Below the pieces are notes generated by a model, which was given only the letters and a program-made list of their open reading frames with translations, was not told where the DNA came from and made no database searches. A program made the position numbers and the translations under genes. Positions 46,985-59,500 of a stretch of DNA of 64,000 nucleotides are shown here, piece by piece (positions within the stretch are counted from its first letter, which is position 1; each line of letters begins with the position of its first letter). The DNA comes from Halicephalobus mephisto (lineage: Eukaryota > Nematoda > Chromadorea > Rhabditida > Panagrolaimidae). Where the stretch lies: positions 62,001-126,000 of the forward strand of contig SWDT01000029.1 of assembly GCA_009193035.1 (NCBI GenBank), in the 5' to 3' direction.

Positions 46985-47475
46985 AATCCCACAACGAAAA
47001 TTTTCTTTTTACAGTACTACAAAAACATTTTTTCTTTTACAACGAAAATGATTTTTTTTCACCACGAAAATTTTATTTTTACAGTACATAAAAATCATCT
47101 TTTTTTTCCCATCACGGAAATGATTTTTTTTTCACCACGAAAATTTTATTTTTACAGTACTATAAAAATCATCTTTTCTCCCATCACGGAAATTTTCTTT
47201 TTACAGTACTACAAAAACCATCTTTTCCCATCACGAAAATTTTATTTTTACAGTAGTACAAAAACCATCTTTTTTCTCCTACCACAAAAATTTTCTTTTT
47301 ACAGTGCATAAAAATCATCTTTTTCTCCTATCACGAAAATGATTTTTTTTTCACCACGAAAATTTTATTTTTACAGTACTACAAAACCATCTTTTCCCAC
47401 CACGAAAATTTTATTTTTACAGTACTACAAAAACCATCTTTTTTCTCCCACTGCGAAAATTTTCTTTTTACAGTA
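46985..47475. repeat. ~40-60-bp tandem repeat carrying TTTTTACAG
   Basis: About nine units of CACGAAAATTTTATTTTTAC followed by AGTACTACAAAAACCATC. Each contains a consensus-like 3' splice site (TTTTTACAG). The array resumes after the mariner insertion (50230-50300), so the transposon landed inside it. Confidence 0.85.
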
Positions 47476-47480
47476 TTATA

Positions 47481-50228
47481 CAGTGTGGGCCAAAAAAAAG
47501 ACGAAATCGAATTTTCTCGAAAACTAGAAGAGCTATCAATGTGCTGTTTTGAGAGGGTTGATAGTACTTGACAGTATCTTCATTTTGACAGTATGACCAT
47601 CTCTGAGAGTCTCGTCGCGAAAAAGTTACGGTCATTTTCAGAAACAAAATGCACTGTTTTTAGCCTCTTTTCTGCGCGCTTTCTCCCGTGGACCACAGGA
47701 GGTTCTGAATTTCTGATTTATGATTCATCTGAAAGCCCATCCTTGAAACTACAAGTGCTGAGGGTTTCAGAATCCCAGCTCCACTGACGGCTTCAGGAGA
47801 TCGATTTGAAGCCAAAAATTTTTTGGAATTTTTTTCCGACCGTCGACTTTCAGAAGCTGTCTACGGCTTCGACGGTGACTTTCAGAAGCTCAAATTGCAT
47901 CTGAAGAAACTTCAGGGTCTTTCTGATTTTTCCACCAAATCACCGGATTCTGAGAAGGTCGAATTTTCGACCCCCTGATAACCCAACCCACTTGAGTGAG
48001 GTCAAGTACCCCCGCTTCCAGAAAATCAGTAAAAATGATGAAGCGTAGAACAAAAAACAGATATGTTTGTAGGGGTAATCGACCCCGCTGAATCCAACGG
48101 TGATGTCGGATTCGCGATATTTCTACGAAAAAATTTTTTATTTTAATATTTTATTAAAAAATGACAATAACAAAAATAAAAACAATAAAAATCACCTTTC
48201 AGCAGTTGAACAACTGCTGAAAGTGTTCTCCTCTGACTCGGCTACACGCTGATAGCCGCTTCTTGAACTCGCTGATCCAGCTGCGACAGGTAGCCGGGGT
48301 TAATTCATTCCAGCACTCCCTGATGGCAACCTTTAGCTCCTCCAAGGTTTGGCTTCGGCGGCTTGCAACTTTCTGCTTCAACCATGCCCATAGACGGTAG
48401 TCACAAGGAGTAAGGTCGGGAGAATAGGGTGGCCAGTCATCCTTACGAATGTAGGTGACACCCAGATCCTCCAAAAGCTCCATAGTCTTGTTTGCTCGAT
48501 GAGAAGATGCTCCATCTTGCATGAAGATCCAGTTGCCTTCGGGATACAATGCGTTGGCGTTCTCGATAAATCTTGAGTGCTCAAGAAGATCACGGTATCG
48601 ATTGCTATTCATTGTCTCCCCAGCTTCGTAGATTTCCAAATGGACAGGTCCGCGACTAGAGATGGCGCCCCAGATCATCAGCTTTAGTGAGTGAGCCTTC
48701 TTCTCCATTGCTAGACGATTTCCTTTTAGGTTCCGCTTCTTCTGGTTGACATTAGCGTAGACTCGGTCATTCTGACGATTACCTACAGGAAATAGCTCGA
48801 TGTAGGTTTCGTCAGAGAAAACTATAAAATTTTCTGACCCTCGTCGTCTGAACATTGCCTTCAACCTCGGTACCTTCTGCTTTCTTTTTGCTGGCTTACT
48901 TCCTTTGAGTTCGTGAGCAGCGATCTTCTTGAACGGCTTCTTCTTCAGATCTAGCTTCAGAACTCGTCGAACAGTACTTCTGGAAGTATTGTTCTGATTG
49001 GCAAGCTTCCTACTGGAGATATGTATACCTTCTCTTTCGTGTCTGCGAAGAGATCTTCTCACTTGAGCTTGAAGTTCAACAGTTCTTGCACTTTGAGGGC
49101 GTCCACTACCATGGTTTCTGCCTAGATTTCCTCCACGAGTTTCAACACGATTCAGCACATTCCAAATCGTTCCTGGCACCAGATTCTTGTCAGGGAATTG
49201 ATCGCAGATCTGCTGGAGCGTCAATCCGGCTCGTCGGAATGCAACCATCTGCCCCTTCTCAACATCTGTGAAATGAATCCATCGTGGAGCATCTTGTGGA
49301 GGTTCTCTACGCCTGGCATCACGAATTCGTCGGTTTCGAGCCATCAGAAGCAATGCAGTAACTTGTAGGAAGTGGAGAAAAAAGAAGTCAACAAGAACAA
49401 CAGCAGTAAATAAGAAAAATAACATGATTTAACTTTATATTCAATATTAATTTTTTTTAAACCTATACTTATCCACATTACTTACTATTTGATCCATTCC
49501 GATCAAAAATACATATTCATTTGTTCTTAAATCATTTTTTCATTCATTGAAAATCGCTTTAGAGACATTCATTTCTGTAATGAAGAAGTAACTGACAATA
49601 CTTAGAATCCGACATCACCGTTGGATTCAGCGGGGTCGATTACCCCTACAAACATATCTGTTTTTTGTTCTACGCTTTTTTTTACTGATTTTCTGGAAGC
49701 GGGGGTACTTGACCTCACTCAAGTGGGTTGGGTTATCAGGGGGTCGAAAATTCGACCTTCTCAGAATCCGGTGATTTTTGGTGGAAAAATCAGAAAGACC
49801 CTGAAGTTTCTTCAGATGCAATTTGAGCTTCTGAAGTCACCGTCGAAGCCGTAGACAGCTTCTGAAAGTCGACGGTCGGAAAAAAATTCCAAAAAATTTT
49901 TGGCTTCAAATCGATCTCCTGAAGCCGTCAGTGGAGCTGGGATTCTGAAACCCTCAGCACTTGTAGTTTCAAGGATGGGCTTTCAGATGAATCATAAATC
50001 AGATTCAGAAACTCCTGTGCGTCACGGGAGAAAGCGCGCAGAAAAGAGGCTAAAAACAGTGCATTTTGTTTCTGAAAATGACGTAACTTTTTCGCGACGA
50101 GACTCTCAGAGATGGTCATACTGTCAAAATGAAGATACTGTCAAGTACTATCAACCCTCAAAACAGCACATTGATAGCTCTTCTAGTTTTCGAGAAAATT
50201 CGATTTCGTCTTTTTTTGGCCCACACTG
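47481..50228 (-). mobile_element. maT-type mariner transposon with very long inverted repeats
   Basis: The 2,748-bp element is flanked by TA (47479-47480, 50229-50230). Its ends are CAGTGTGGGCCAAAAAAA and the exact reverse complement. The inverted repeats extend to about 632 bp on the left (to 48112) and 623 bp on the right (from 49606) with only scattered differences, far longer than the 20-60 bp usual for mariners. The central 1.5 kb contains an uninterrupted transposase. It is inserted in a tandem array in an intron of the kettin locus. Long, well-conserved arms and an open transposase point to a recent insertion. Confidence 0.93.
48199..49344 (-). CDS. maT-family (DD37D) mariner transposase
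   Basis: Single open frame of 381 residues from the Met at 49344 (MARNRRIRDARRRE); the frame is open 81 bases further upstream but that part is hydrophobic and probably not coding. The N-terminal third has two helix-turn-helix regions (ADVEKGQ-type start FTDVEKGQMVAFRRAGLTLQ, then ISSRKLANQNNTSRSTVRRV) for inverted-repeat binding. Catalytic residues are Asp in FSDETYIEL, Asp in FMQDGASSH and Asp in SPDLTPCDYRLW; 37 residues separate the last two, the DD37D signature of the maT group. No frameshift or stop interrupts it, so it may be active. Confidence 0.92.
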   Translation of the reverse strand: MARNRRIRDARRREPPQDAPRWIHFTDVEKGQMVAFRRAGLTLQQICDQFPDKNLVPGTIWNVLNRVETRGGNLGRNHGSGRPQSARTVELQAQVRRSLRRHEREGIHISSRKLANQNNTSRSTVRRVLKLDLKKKPFKKIAAHELKGSKPAKRKQKVPRLKAMFRRRGSENFIVFSDETYIELFPVGNRQNDRVYANVNQKKRNLKGNRLAMEKKAHSLKLMIWGAISSRGPVHLEIYEAGETMNSNRYRDLLEHSRFIENANALYPEGNWIFMQDGASSHRANKTMELLEDLGVTYIRKDDWPPYSPDLTPCDYRLWAWLKQKVASRRSQTLEELKVAIRECWNELTPATCRSWISEFKKRLSACSRVRGEHFQQLFNC

Positions 50229-50310
50229 TAAAAACCACTTTTTTATCCCATAAAATTTCTTTTAATGTATTATAAAAACCACTTTTTCACCACGAAAATC
50301 ATCTTTTTAG

Positions 50311-50585
50311 CCGCTGCAAGACAAGAGAGCCGGATAGTAGGCCAGACGGTGATCCTTGAATGCCAGATCGACGGCCATCCAGATCCTGTTATCAAGTGGC
50401 TCAAGGATGGTCACAATGTTACCAGTTGCCCGGATTATGAAATGACCCAAGAAGGAAAGAAGCATTCTCTTATTGTTAGAAATGCTTCTGGAGCTGATTG
50501 TGGAAGATTCACAATTCAGGCTATGAATGCCGCTGGCATCAAACAATCCACCTGTATGTTGATCGTCGCTCCTGCTCCCACACCT
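50311..50585 (+). CDS. Kettin exon: Ig domain 1
   Basis: After a CTTTTTAG acceptor the exon reads AARQESRIVGQTVILECQID, the core Trp in VIKWLKDG, and CGRFTIQAMNAAG. The linker APAPTPVP follows. A donor at 50585 (phase 0) fits the phase-0 acceptor CCCCTCAG at 51383; a donor at 50601 (ATGA/GTATTG) does not. The first strands of the Ig (P-P-x-F) must come from an upstream exon. Confidence 0.75.
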
Positions 50586-53500
50586 GTTCCTGGATACATG
50601 AGTATTGCGTTAGTTTTTTATTTCAGTTTCAAAGTCCATAAAGTAGTCAACATCAAAATCAAACCTGCAGCTTGCGCGCAATATTCAGGCAGATAGGTAG
50701 ATATCAAAGTCAATTTAAAACCTGCAGGTTGCGCGCGATATTGAAACAAATAGGTCGATATCAAAGTCAAAATGAAAGTTAAAATTAAACCTGTAAGATG
50801 CGTGCATCATTTAAGTAGACAAGTTGACATCAAAGTCAAACTTGCAGATTGCGCGCAATGTTCAAACAAATAGGTCGATATCAAAATCAGAGTCAACTTC
50901 AAACTTGCAGGTTGCGCGCAATGTTCAAACAAATAAGTAGATATTAAAATAAAATCTACTTGTGTGTATCGTTTTAGTAAGTTAGTAAATATCAAAATTT
51001 AAAAAATTCCGCAGTTTGCTCGCAACTTTTTGACAACTTGGTCAACATCAAAATCGAGTTTAAATATGCAATATGCTTGCAACATTCTCCTAAATTTATT
51101 TTATTTTTGTGTAAAAATTAAATTTTATTTCGATTCGAACGCTTTATGAATCTCAATACAGAATTGAGAAATTTCACGTAATTATAAATTTTATTAAATT
51201 CTTCCAAAAGAAATTTGTTAATTTTTACTTTTTAGTCACTATTTTTAAGATTTTAGTTTTTTTAAAATTTTGTTTATTAAGTTTTTTTGGAAAAATGTTA
51301 ATTTTTATTTTTTAGTCACTATTTTTAAGATTTTAGTTTTTGCTGAAATTTAAATTTTTAGGAACTCCCCTGCTCCCCCTCAGACCCCCGTGGGCCCCTC
51401 TGCTCCATTTTTCTTAAAGGAACTCCGACATCAGCCGATGAAGCCCGGCGAGAAGGCTGTCTTCGAAGCCAGGGTTGTCGGGGTGCCGGTACCTACAGTA
51501 GAATGGTTCAAAGAAGGCAAACCTTTGAACAATTATCGTCTTAGTACAGAATACGATACTCAAACAGGGATTTGTGGTTTGATTATCCCTCAAGTTTTCA
51601 ATGAAGACATGGCCGAGTACACCATCGTGGCCTCCAACAACATGGGAACTACCAAGTCTTCCGCGAAGATCTTGCCGAGAGAAGAATTCGAAAAATGGTT
51701 CGCAGATGAAGCCAAACAAGTAACACGTGAGAAAAAACAAAAAATGATTCAACAAGGACAAAGATCGACTCCGATTCAGAATCAGAGAAATGTTGCTCAA
51801 AGACAAATGGAAAGAAACCAGTATTTGAGTTCCAATTTTGGTTCTGACAGTGAAGCCGGATTCGGAATTTTCTCGGAATCCGAAACCGAACCCGAACTCG
51901 CGGCCCTGGGGTTGAACATGCGGGGGGCACCTCCGATTGTCCGATCGGAATTGAGGAGTCTGAAGTTGACAGAAGGAACTGATGGGATTCTTCAATGCAA
52001 CATCATCGGAAACCCGAAACCTAGGGTAAGTTCATAATCTAAGAACTTTCGTTTCAAAACAAAAACTTTTAAAAATCTTCAAATATGAATTATTTTCGGC
52101 GAAATAAAAATTGAAATTCGTTCACATTTCGTCAAGGAAAATTACCGTAAAAACTGCAATGGAAAGACACCTCTATTAGACTGGCAGTCCTTCTATTAGA
52201 GCTTTTACGGTATCTTCTTCGTTGAAAATAATGATAGCATTATCATTGAGAACAGAACGCCAAACGATAAAATTAGAACTTTTATATTTTAATAACTTTG
52301 ACGAAATGAAAATTGGCATTCATCCATATTTTGCTATAAATACACTACATTTCTAATTTCCTAATAATGATAGCATTATCATTGAGAACAGAACGCCAAA
52401 CGATAAAAGTAGAACTTTTCTATTTTAATAACTTTGACGAAATGAAAATTGGCATTCATCCACATTTCGTCAAAGTAATCTAAAAACAAGAAACGGAATG
52501 ACAATTTATTTCGTGATAGGATCTTTTTTTAAAAATTATAGTAGCAATTTTAAATTACCTCAAAAATTCCTAGTTACTATACTTATACCAGTATTTGTTT
52601 AGTTTATCTTATCAGAAACATCGTTAATTTTTTAGAAGATAAACTATAAATATAATCCTAAATTGTACATACGCAGTTCTATCCTTAGTATCTGCACAAA
52701 AATAATATATTAAAATAGGTTTAATGTATCGGATATATTATATTTGATATATCGGTATATTGAATAAAATGCATCAATATCAACTTAGTATATCGATATA
52801 TTGAATATAATGTATATGATACATCAGAACTGTTTTTAATGTATCTATATGTTGAATATAATACATCGATATCAACTTAGTATATCGATATATTACATAC
52901 AATGTATTTAATACATCAGAACTGTTTTAATGTGTTGAATACATTGAATATAATACATCGATATCAACTTAGTATATCGATATATTGAACATAATGTATT
53001 TAATATATCAGAACTGTTTTAATGTATCTATATGTTGAATATAATGCACCGATATCAACTTAATATATCGATATATTGAATATAATGTATATGATACATC
53101 ACAATTGTTTTAATGTATCTATATGTTGAATATAATACATCGATATCAACTTAGTATATAGATATATTACATACAATGTATTTAATATATCAGAACTGTT
53201 TTAATGTATCGAATACAGTGAATACAATGTATATGATATATCAGATCCGTTTTAATGTACCAGTATATTAGATATAATTCATTGATATTGCATTCAATGC
53301 AGATATATGTTATATACCATGTACCTATTTTGTGGGTATTATTTAAAATACTTTCATTCAAATCCCTTTTGATCTCGATGAACCATCAAAACAATTAGAA
53401 ACAAAGATCCCACTGGAAACTTGTCATTTAATTTTTGGCTTTCGATCACTTTGACAGAATGATGATGAATGTTGCTTTTGTTTTTCATCTAGATGAGGTA

Positions 53501-56500
53501 GCAAAACACCTTCAACATTATCGTTTAACGTTATAACCCTTACGTCAAAAATATTATTGTTGATAAATAAGAAGTGTAACATAGCTTAGGAAAGTGTGAA
53601 TGAACCCCAATCCGCGCTTCATCGAAGTTATTAAAATACAAAAATTTGAGTTTTATCCTTTGGCGTTCTGTCCTCTACGCCAATAGTATTGTTATTTTTT
53701 AATCAAAATTATTATTGACTTTTGGCGAAATATGAATGAGTAAAAATTCACGATTCACCAAAGTTTAGGATCAAAAAAGTTAATTTTTATCCTTTGGCGT
53801 TCTGTCCTTTTCGCCAATAGTATTGTTATGTTTTAATCAGAATTATAACTGACTTTTGGCGAAATGTGAATGAATGTCAATTCACGATTCACCAAAATTT
53901 AGGATCAAAAAAGTTGATTTTTGTCCTTTGGCGTTCCGTCCTTTACGCCAATAGTATTGTTATTTTTAATCAGAATTATAATCCACTTTTGGCGAAATGT
54001 GAATGAGTGCAAATTTTTTTTAATTAACTGAATTTCAATTTTAACTTCAGATATCCTGGTTCAAAAACGGTCGTCCCGTGATCCCGAACGGATCTCAAAG
54101 GATCCAGATAAACTACAAAGGTTCTCTCGCGGTTTTGAAAATCTCCAATGTTGCTCCAGAAGACTCCGGAGAATACACCGTAATAGCAGACAACAATTAC
54201 GGAAAAGTTTGTTTTTTTAATTTTTGAAAAATAATCGCCCCCGATCAGTCAATCTTTTTCTCACTTTGCTAGTTTTTTGAGTTTTACAATCTTTGGCTCT
54301 GGAAAATCCGCTAAGCATTATTTGTTCTGGATCGAGAGCTCTTCCACCTGGAAGATTGGGATCTAAACAAGTTATGTAATGGTCCTTTGGTGCAAAAAAT
54401 GCCCAATGATCAATGAAGAGGATTTAATAAAAAAATTTTTTAATTTTTAAAATTAAAAATTGAAAAAAAAGTTTAAAATTCGAAACTGAGAAAAAAATTA
54501 AAAATTGAAAAAAATTTTAAATTAAAAATTGAAAAAAAAAATTAAAAATTGAAAAAAAAAATTTTAAATTAAAAATTGAAAAAAAATTTTAAATTCAAAA
54601 TCAAAGTAATTTTTCTAAATTTGAAATTTAAATTTTTTTATATTTGGAAATTAAATTATTTATTTTAATCAATATTTAGAATTAGTTTTTGAAGAAAAAT
54701 ATTTGGATAGTGACTAAGTTTGATGATTTGTTTCTAATTTTAGACACTATCCAAAGTTGCTTTCTTTAGACAATAGAAGTTATCCTTAGATGGTGGCTGA
54801 AGAAGATAAATTATCATTCATTCTGGATACTATCCGGATTTACTTCATTTAGTTAAGAAAGTTAATTTGGATAGTGACTGAGAAAGATAAATTATCACTT
54901 ATCTTAGACACTATCCGGATTTACTTCTCTTTGGTCATAAAAAGTCAATTTGGATAGTGACTGAAAAAAGATAAATTATCACCCATCTTAGACACTATTC
55001 GGATTTACTTCTCTTAGTTAAGAAAGTTAACTTGGATAGTGACTTAAGTGCATGATCAATCTGACCCATCAGTCACTATCCAACATTGCCTCCCACCAAA
55101 GTTCAAATTGTTGAGTTTTTTATGTACTTCCGGTGATTTTTCGGTGATTCTTCTTCTACTTCCTCCAGAACTTGTCTAAATAATTATATTGTTTCTTTCA
55201 AAAAATTTATAGCCTCCCAAAAATTGTTCCTGTTTGATGCCCGAATTTTCGACTTTTTTCTTGTTGATTTTTGAGGAGACTGGGAGCCGCCCCCTGTTTT
55301 TGGGTCTTTCCGATGCCAACTGTTGACTGAAATTTCTTTGAGATTGTCCGTCATATCCTCAGGTAAACAGAATGAACGGGGATTTTTATCTAAGAAATTG
55401 ACGGATTGCCATTGCTTTAGGCAATGACTGAAAAACAAAAGAAAAAATTAAGCAGTAATCAAGTCGATCTGGATGTTGTCCGTCGGTCTTTAAACCACTA
55501 AACAGAGCATGTGGGCATTGCCTCTGGCAATCCCGATTTTTCCCGATCCAAAAATCATCGACGAAATTGACTTTCGTAATTCAACTTTAATATCGAATTA
55601 ATTTAGAAATAATAAAAAATAATTTAATTTATTTTAAAATAAGTTAATTTTAATTTTTAAAAATTATTTATTATATAAAATTATTTTCGTTTTTCGTGTC
55701 AAGATGTAATATCTCCTGAATACTGTAGCAGAAATCCCTTCGGTCCCTCCACGGGAATTTCTGAAAATAGTTTTTCAATAAAAAATTAAATTTTTGGTCT
55801 CGCCAAGAAAACTTTCAAAAAACATTTTTTTAAACACCATAATTAAATAAATTTCGGTCTTGCCACAAAAGTTGTTGAAAATATTTTTAATAAAAAAGTA
55901 AAGAGTCTTCGGTCCCACCACGAAAACTTTTAAAAACATCTTTTTAGTACTGAAATAAAACTATTTCGATCCCACCACGAAAACTTTTAAAAATTATCTT
56001 TTTAGTACTAAAATAAAACTATTTCGGTTCCACCACGAAAACTTTTAAAACCATCTTTTTAGTACTAAAATAAAACTATTTCGGTCCCACCACGAAAGGT
56101 TTTGAAAATATTTTTAATAAAAAAGTAAAGAGTCTTCGGTCCCACCACGAAAACTTTTAAAAACATCTTTTTAGTACTAAAATAAAACTATTTCGATCCC
56201 ACGACGAAAACTTTTAAAAACATCTTTTTAGTACTAAAATAAAACTATTTCGGTCCCACCACGAAAGTTTTTGAAAATATTCTTAAATTAAAAAGTTTAA
56301 TATTTTTTGGTCCCACCACGAAAACTTTTAAAAACGTCTTTTTAGATATCAAAATTGAAAAATTTTTGGTCCTACGACGAAAACTTTTAAAAACCATCTT
56401 TTTAGTACTAAAATAAAACTATTTCGGTCCCACCACGAAAGGTTTTGAAAATATTCTTAAATTAAAAAGTTTAATATTTTTCGGTCCCACCACGAAAATT

Positions 56501-59500
56501 TAATTTTTGTTAATTTTTATATTTGTGAATTTTCGTAATTCGTATATTTTGATCAATTTTTGCAATTTTTTGTTTTGTTTACAAGCTTTCGAAAATCCTC
56601 TTGCAGAAAATTTTTTTTGATTTTTAAAAAATCGATCAACAATTGTCTAAATTTAAAAATTTTAAAACTATTCGAAATTTTTAAATTTAAAAAATTTTTG
56701 AAATTATCCGAAATTTAAAAATTTTTTAAATTGTCCGAAATTTAAACATTTTTGAAATTGTTCGAAATTTAAACATTTTTTAAATTGTTCGAAATTTAAA
56801 AATTTTTGAAATTTTCGAAATTGTCCAAAATTTAAAAATTCTGAAAATTATCCGAATTTTTTTAATTTTTTAAATTTTCAGATTCAAAACTCGGCTAAAA
56901 TCGAAGTTTTTCCACTTTATCCGAAAGAGGAACCTCGGAGAATTCAGCCAGCACAGGCTGGGAGCCACTATCAAGAACCCCATCAGAAGGCTACATCTTC
57001 TGTGGAAAAAAGACAGATTTCTGAAGTACAGTATTCTCAACCGGTCCAGCAGCAACCTGTTAGAGAGTACTTTTACGAACCCACCGCCCCCGGGTCCCCC
57101 TACGTCCAGCCCCATTACAGTAGGCCGGCACAGCAGCAGCCGAGTTGGCGGCAGATTCAGAAGCCGGAGGAGGACGTCGAGTTTGACTTCGGACCGCCCT
57201 CAAGACCCCATCCGTATCAGACACTTCCTGAACAGACACAGTACCTACTGAAACAGCAACAGATGCCGGTCCAGTTCAAGAAACCTGCAAACGGGAATAT
57301 TCCTCAACAACCTCTTCAGGAAGCTAACAGGACTTCATCGACTCAAGCAGCATCGTCGGTGAAACCCCCGTCCTTCCTCCAGAACCCCCAACCCCAAGTC
57401 GCAGCATTGGGCAGCAGTGTTACTTTCACAACGAAGATCACCGGTCATCCAGCCCCTCAGGTCACCTGGGTCAAAGCCAATGGTCAACAAATCCAAAACG
57501 ACAAAAAATACCAAATTTCCGTTTCTGGTGATACTTACACCTTAAAAATTAACAACATTCAGCAGCAGGATATTCAAAACTACGCTTGTATCGCCAAGAA
57601 TGCCGGTGGGGCAGTCCAATCTGGATTCAACATTGCCCTTCAAGGTTTGTGCATCAGTAATCTTGGAGAGTGACTGATTATGGAAATTAATCGTTTAATT
57701 CAGTCACTATCCAGGTTTATTCTCTGTAATAACTAAAAATACATATTTGGATAGTGACTAGAATCGAAAATCAATTGACATTTTTGAACACTATCCAAGT
57801 TTATTTTCTGTAATAACTAAGAATACACATTTGGATAGTGACTAGAATTAATGGTCATTTTTGAACACTATCCAGGTTTATTCTCTATAATAATTAAGAA
57901 TACACATTTGGATAGTGACTAGAATTAATGGTCATGTTTAAACACTATCCAGGTTTGCACACTGTAGTAACTGAAAACACATATTTGGATAGTGATTAAA
58001 ATCGAAAATCAATTGATATTTTTGAACACTATCCAGATTTATTTTCTGTAATAACTAAGAATACACATTTGGATAGTGACTAAAACTGGAAGTCAATTGG
58101 CAATTTTAGACACTATCCAGATTTGCACATTGTTGTCACTAAAAAATATACTTGGATAGTGACTAAAATTAATTAATTAATTCCTAATTTAGTCAACTTT
58201 TAATTTTGAATTAGAATTACTTTTTAACATTTCTGCTTCAGAAACCAAGAAACCGGAAGCCCCTCAATTCGTCGGAAAATTCCAATCCGTTACCATCTAC
58301 GAAGGGGATTCTTTGAAACTTTACTGTAAGGCCATCAATGACGTAACTAAGATGGTCTGGTCAAGAGACGGTACTTCCTTGACCGAAGGCGGTAACGTCA
58401 AAATCGAGTCCAAAGGTCCGGGGGAATCTATTCTGCATCTTTCCAACGCCCAGATGGCAGATGGAGGATGGTACCAATGTGACGCTTCCAACGGTGTCGG
58501 AACTACTTCATTGAAAGGAAGGGTTGTTGTTCAATCAAGAGCAAAATTCGGAAGTCCTATGAGAGAAAGAATAACTTTGAGGAAAGTGGACAGAAGAGAG
58601 GCCATGAGACGGTCTGCGGAACCCCCGCCACCCCCGTCTAAGGAACCTCCGAAGTTCGGTTCTCAACTGCAGTCTTTGAGTCTCACAGAAGGCCAGCACG
58701 CTCTGTTGGATGTACAGTACACCCCTACGGACGATCCCAATCTGAAAATCGCTTGGCTCCTGAACGGAAAGGCCCTTCTGGCGAGCTCCAGAGTCACTCA
58801 ACAAAACGAATTCGGTCATGCCGTTCTGGAAATCAACCCAGTTACCGTATTCGATCATGGAGAGTATACTGTAGTTGCTCTGAATCAACTCGGAGAAGCT
58901 CGTCAAACTTGTCTACTTGAGGTTTCTGGATACCGTAGTCCAAGTGTAAATGCATTTTTGAATTCTCAACAAGATGGAGGAAAAATTATTCAATCAAATT
59001 ATCAACAATCACAAAATGCCAATAATCTTTTCGGAACTGTTCATGGAACTTCAGGAACAGCTCCGAATATCGACAGACCAAATTTTCATTCTGATTTAAA
59101 ATCACAGGAAATTTTCGAAGGACAACCACTTCATTTAGAAACAAAATTAACTCCATTCAACGATCCTAATCTTACTGTAGATTTTTTGTTGAATGGAAAT
59201 CCCATCCAACCAAGTGATCATGTGCAGATCCAAGTCCAGCATGGCTTCGTGGTCATCTCGATTCCAGAAGTCCAGATGTCAGACGCCGGATTCTACCAAA
59301 TCGTCGCTTCTAACGAAAGAGGATCTGCGGAGACTTCTGCCACGGTCCTGGTCCACCCTAGGACGGATCTTCTTCAGGAAAACCAACGTTACGATGTCGA
59401 AGATGTCAGGGACATACAGTATTCCGTCACTAAAGGCCAGAAGTCCGTTCCACAATTCCTCAGCGAAATTAAAGATTATCATTGTCCTGATGAACTCGGA

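Noticed and set aside
49900..50253. 117-codon + frame
   Set aside because: It lies wholly within the right inverted repeat of the mariner, and the left arm does not keep it open over the same length.
51414..51995. 193-codon minus frame
   Set aside because: Antisense shadow of the Ig 2/Ig 3 kettin exon.
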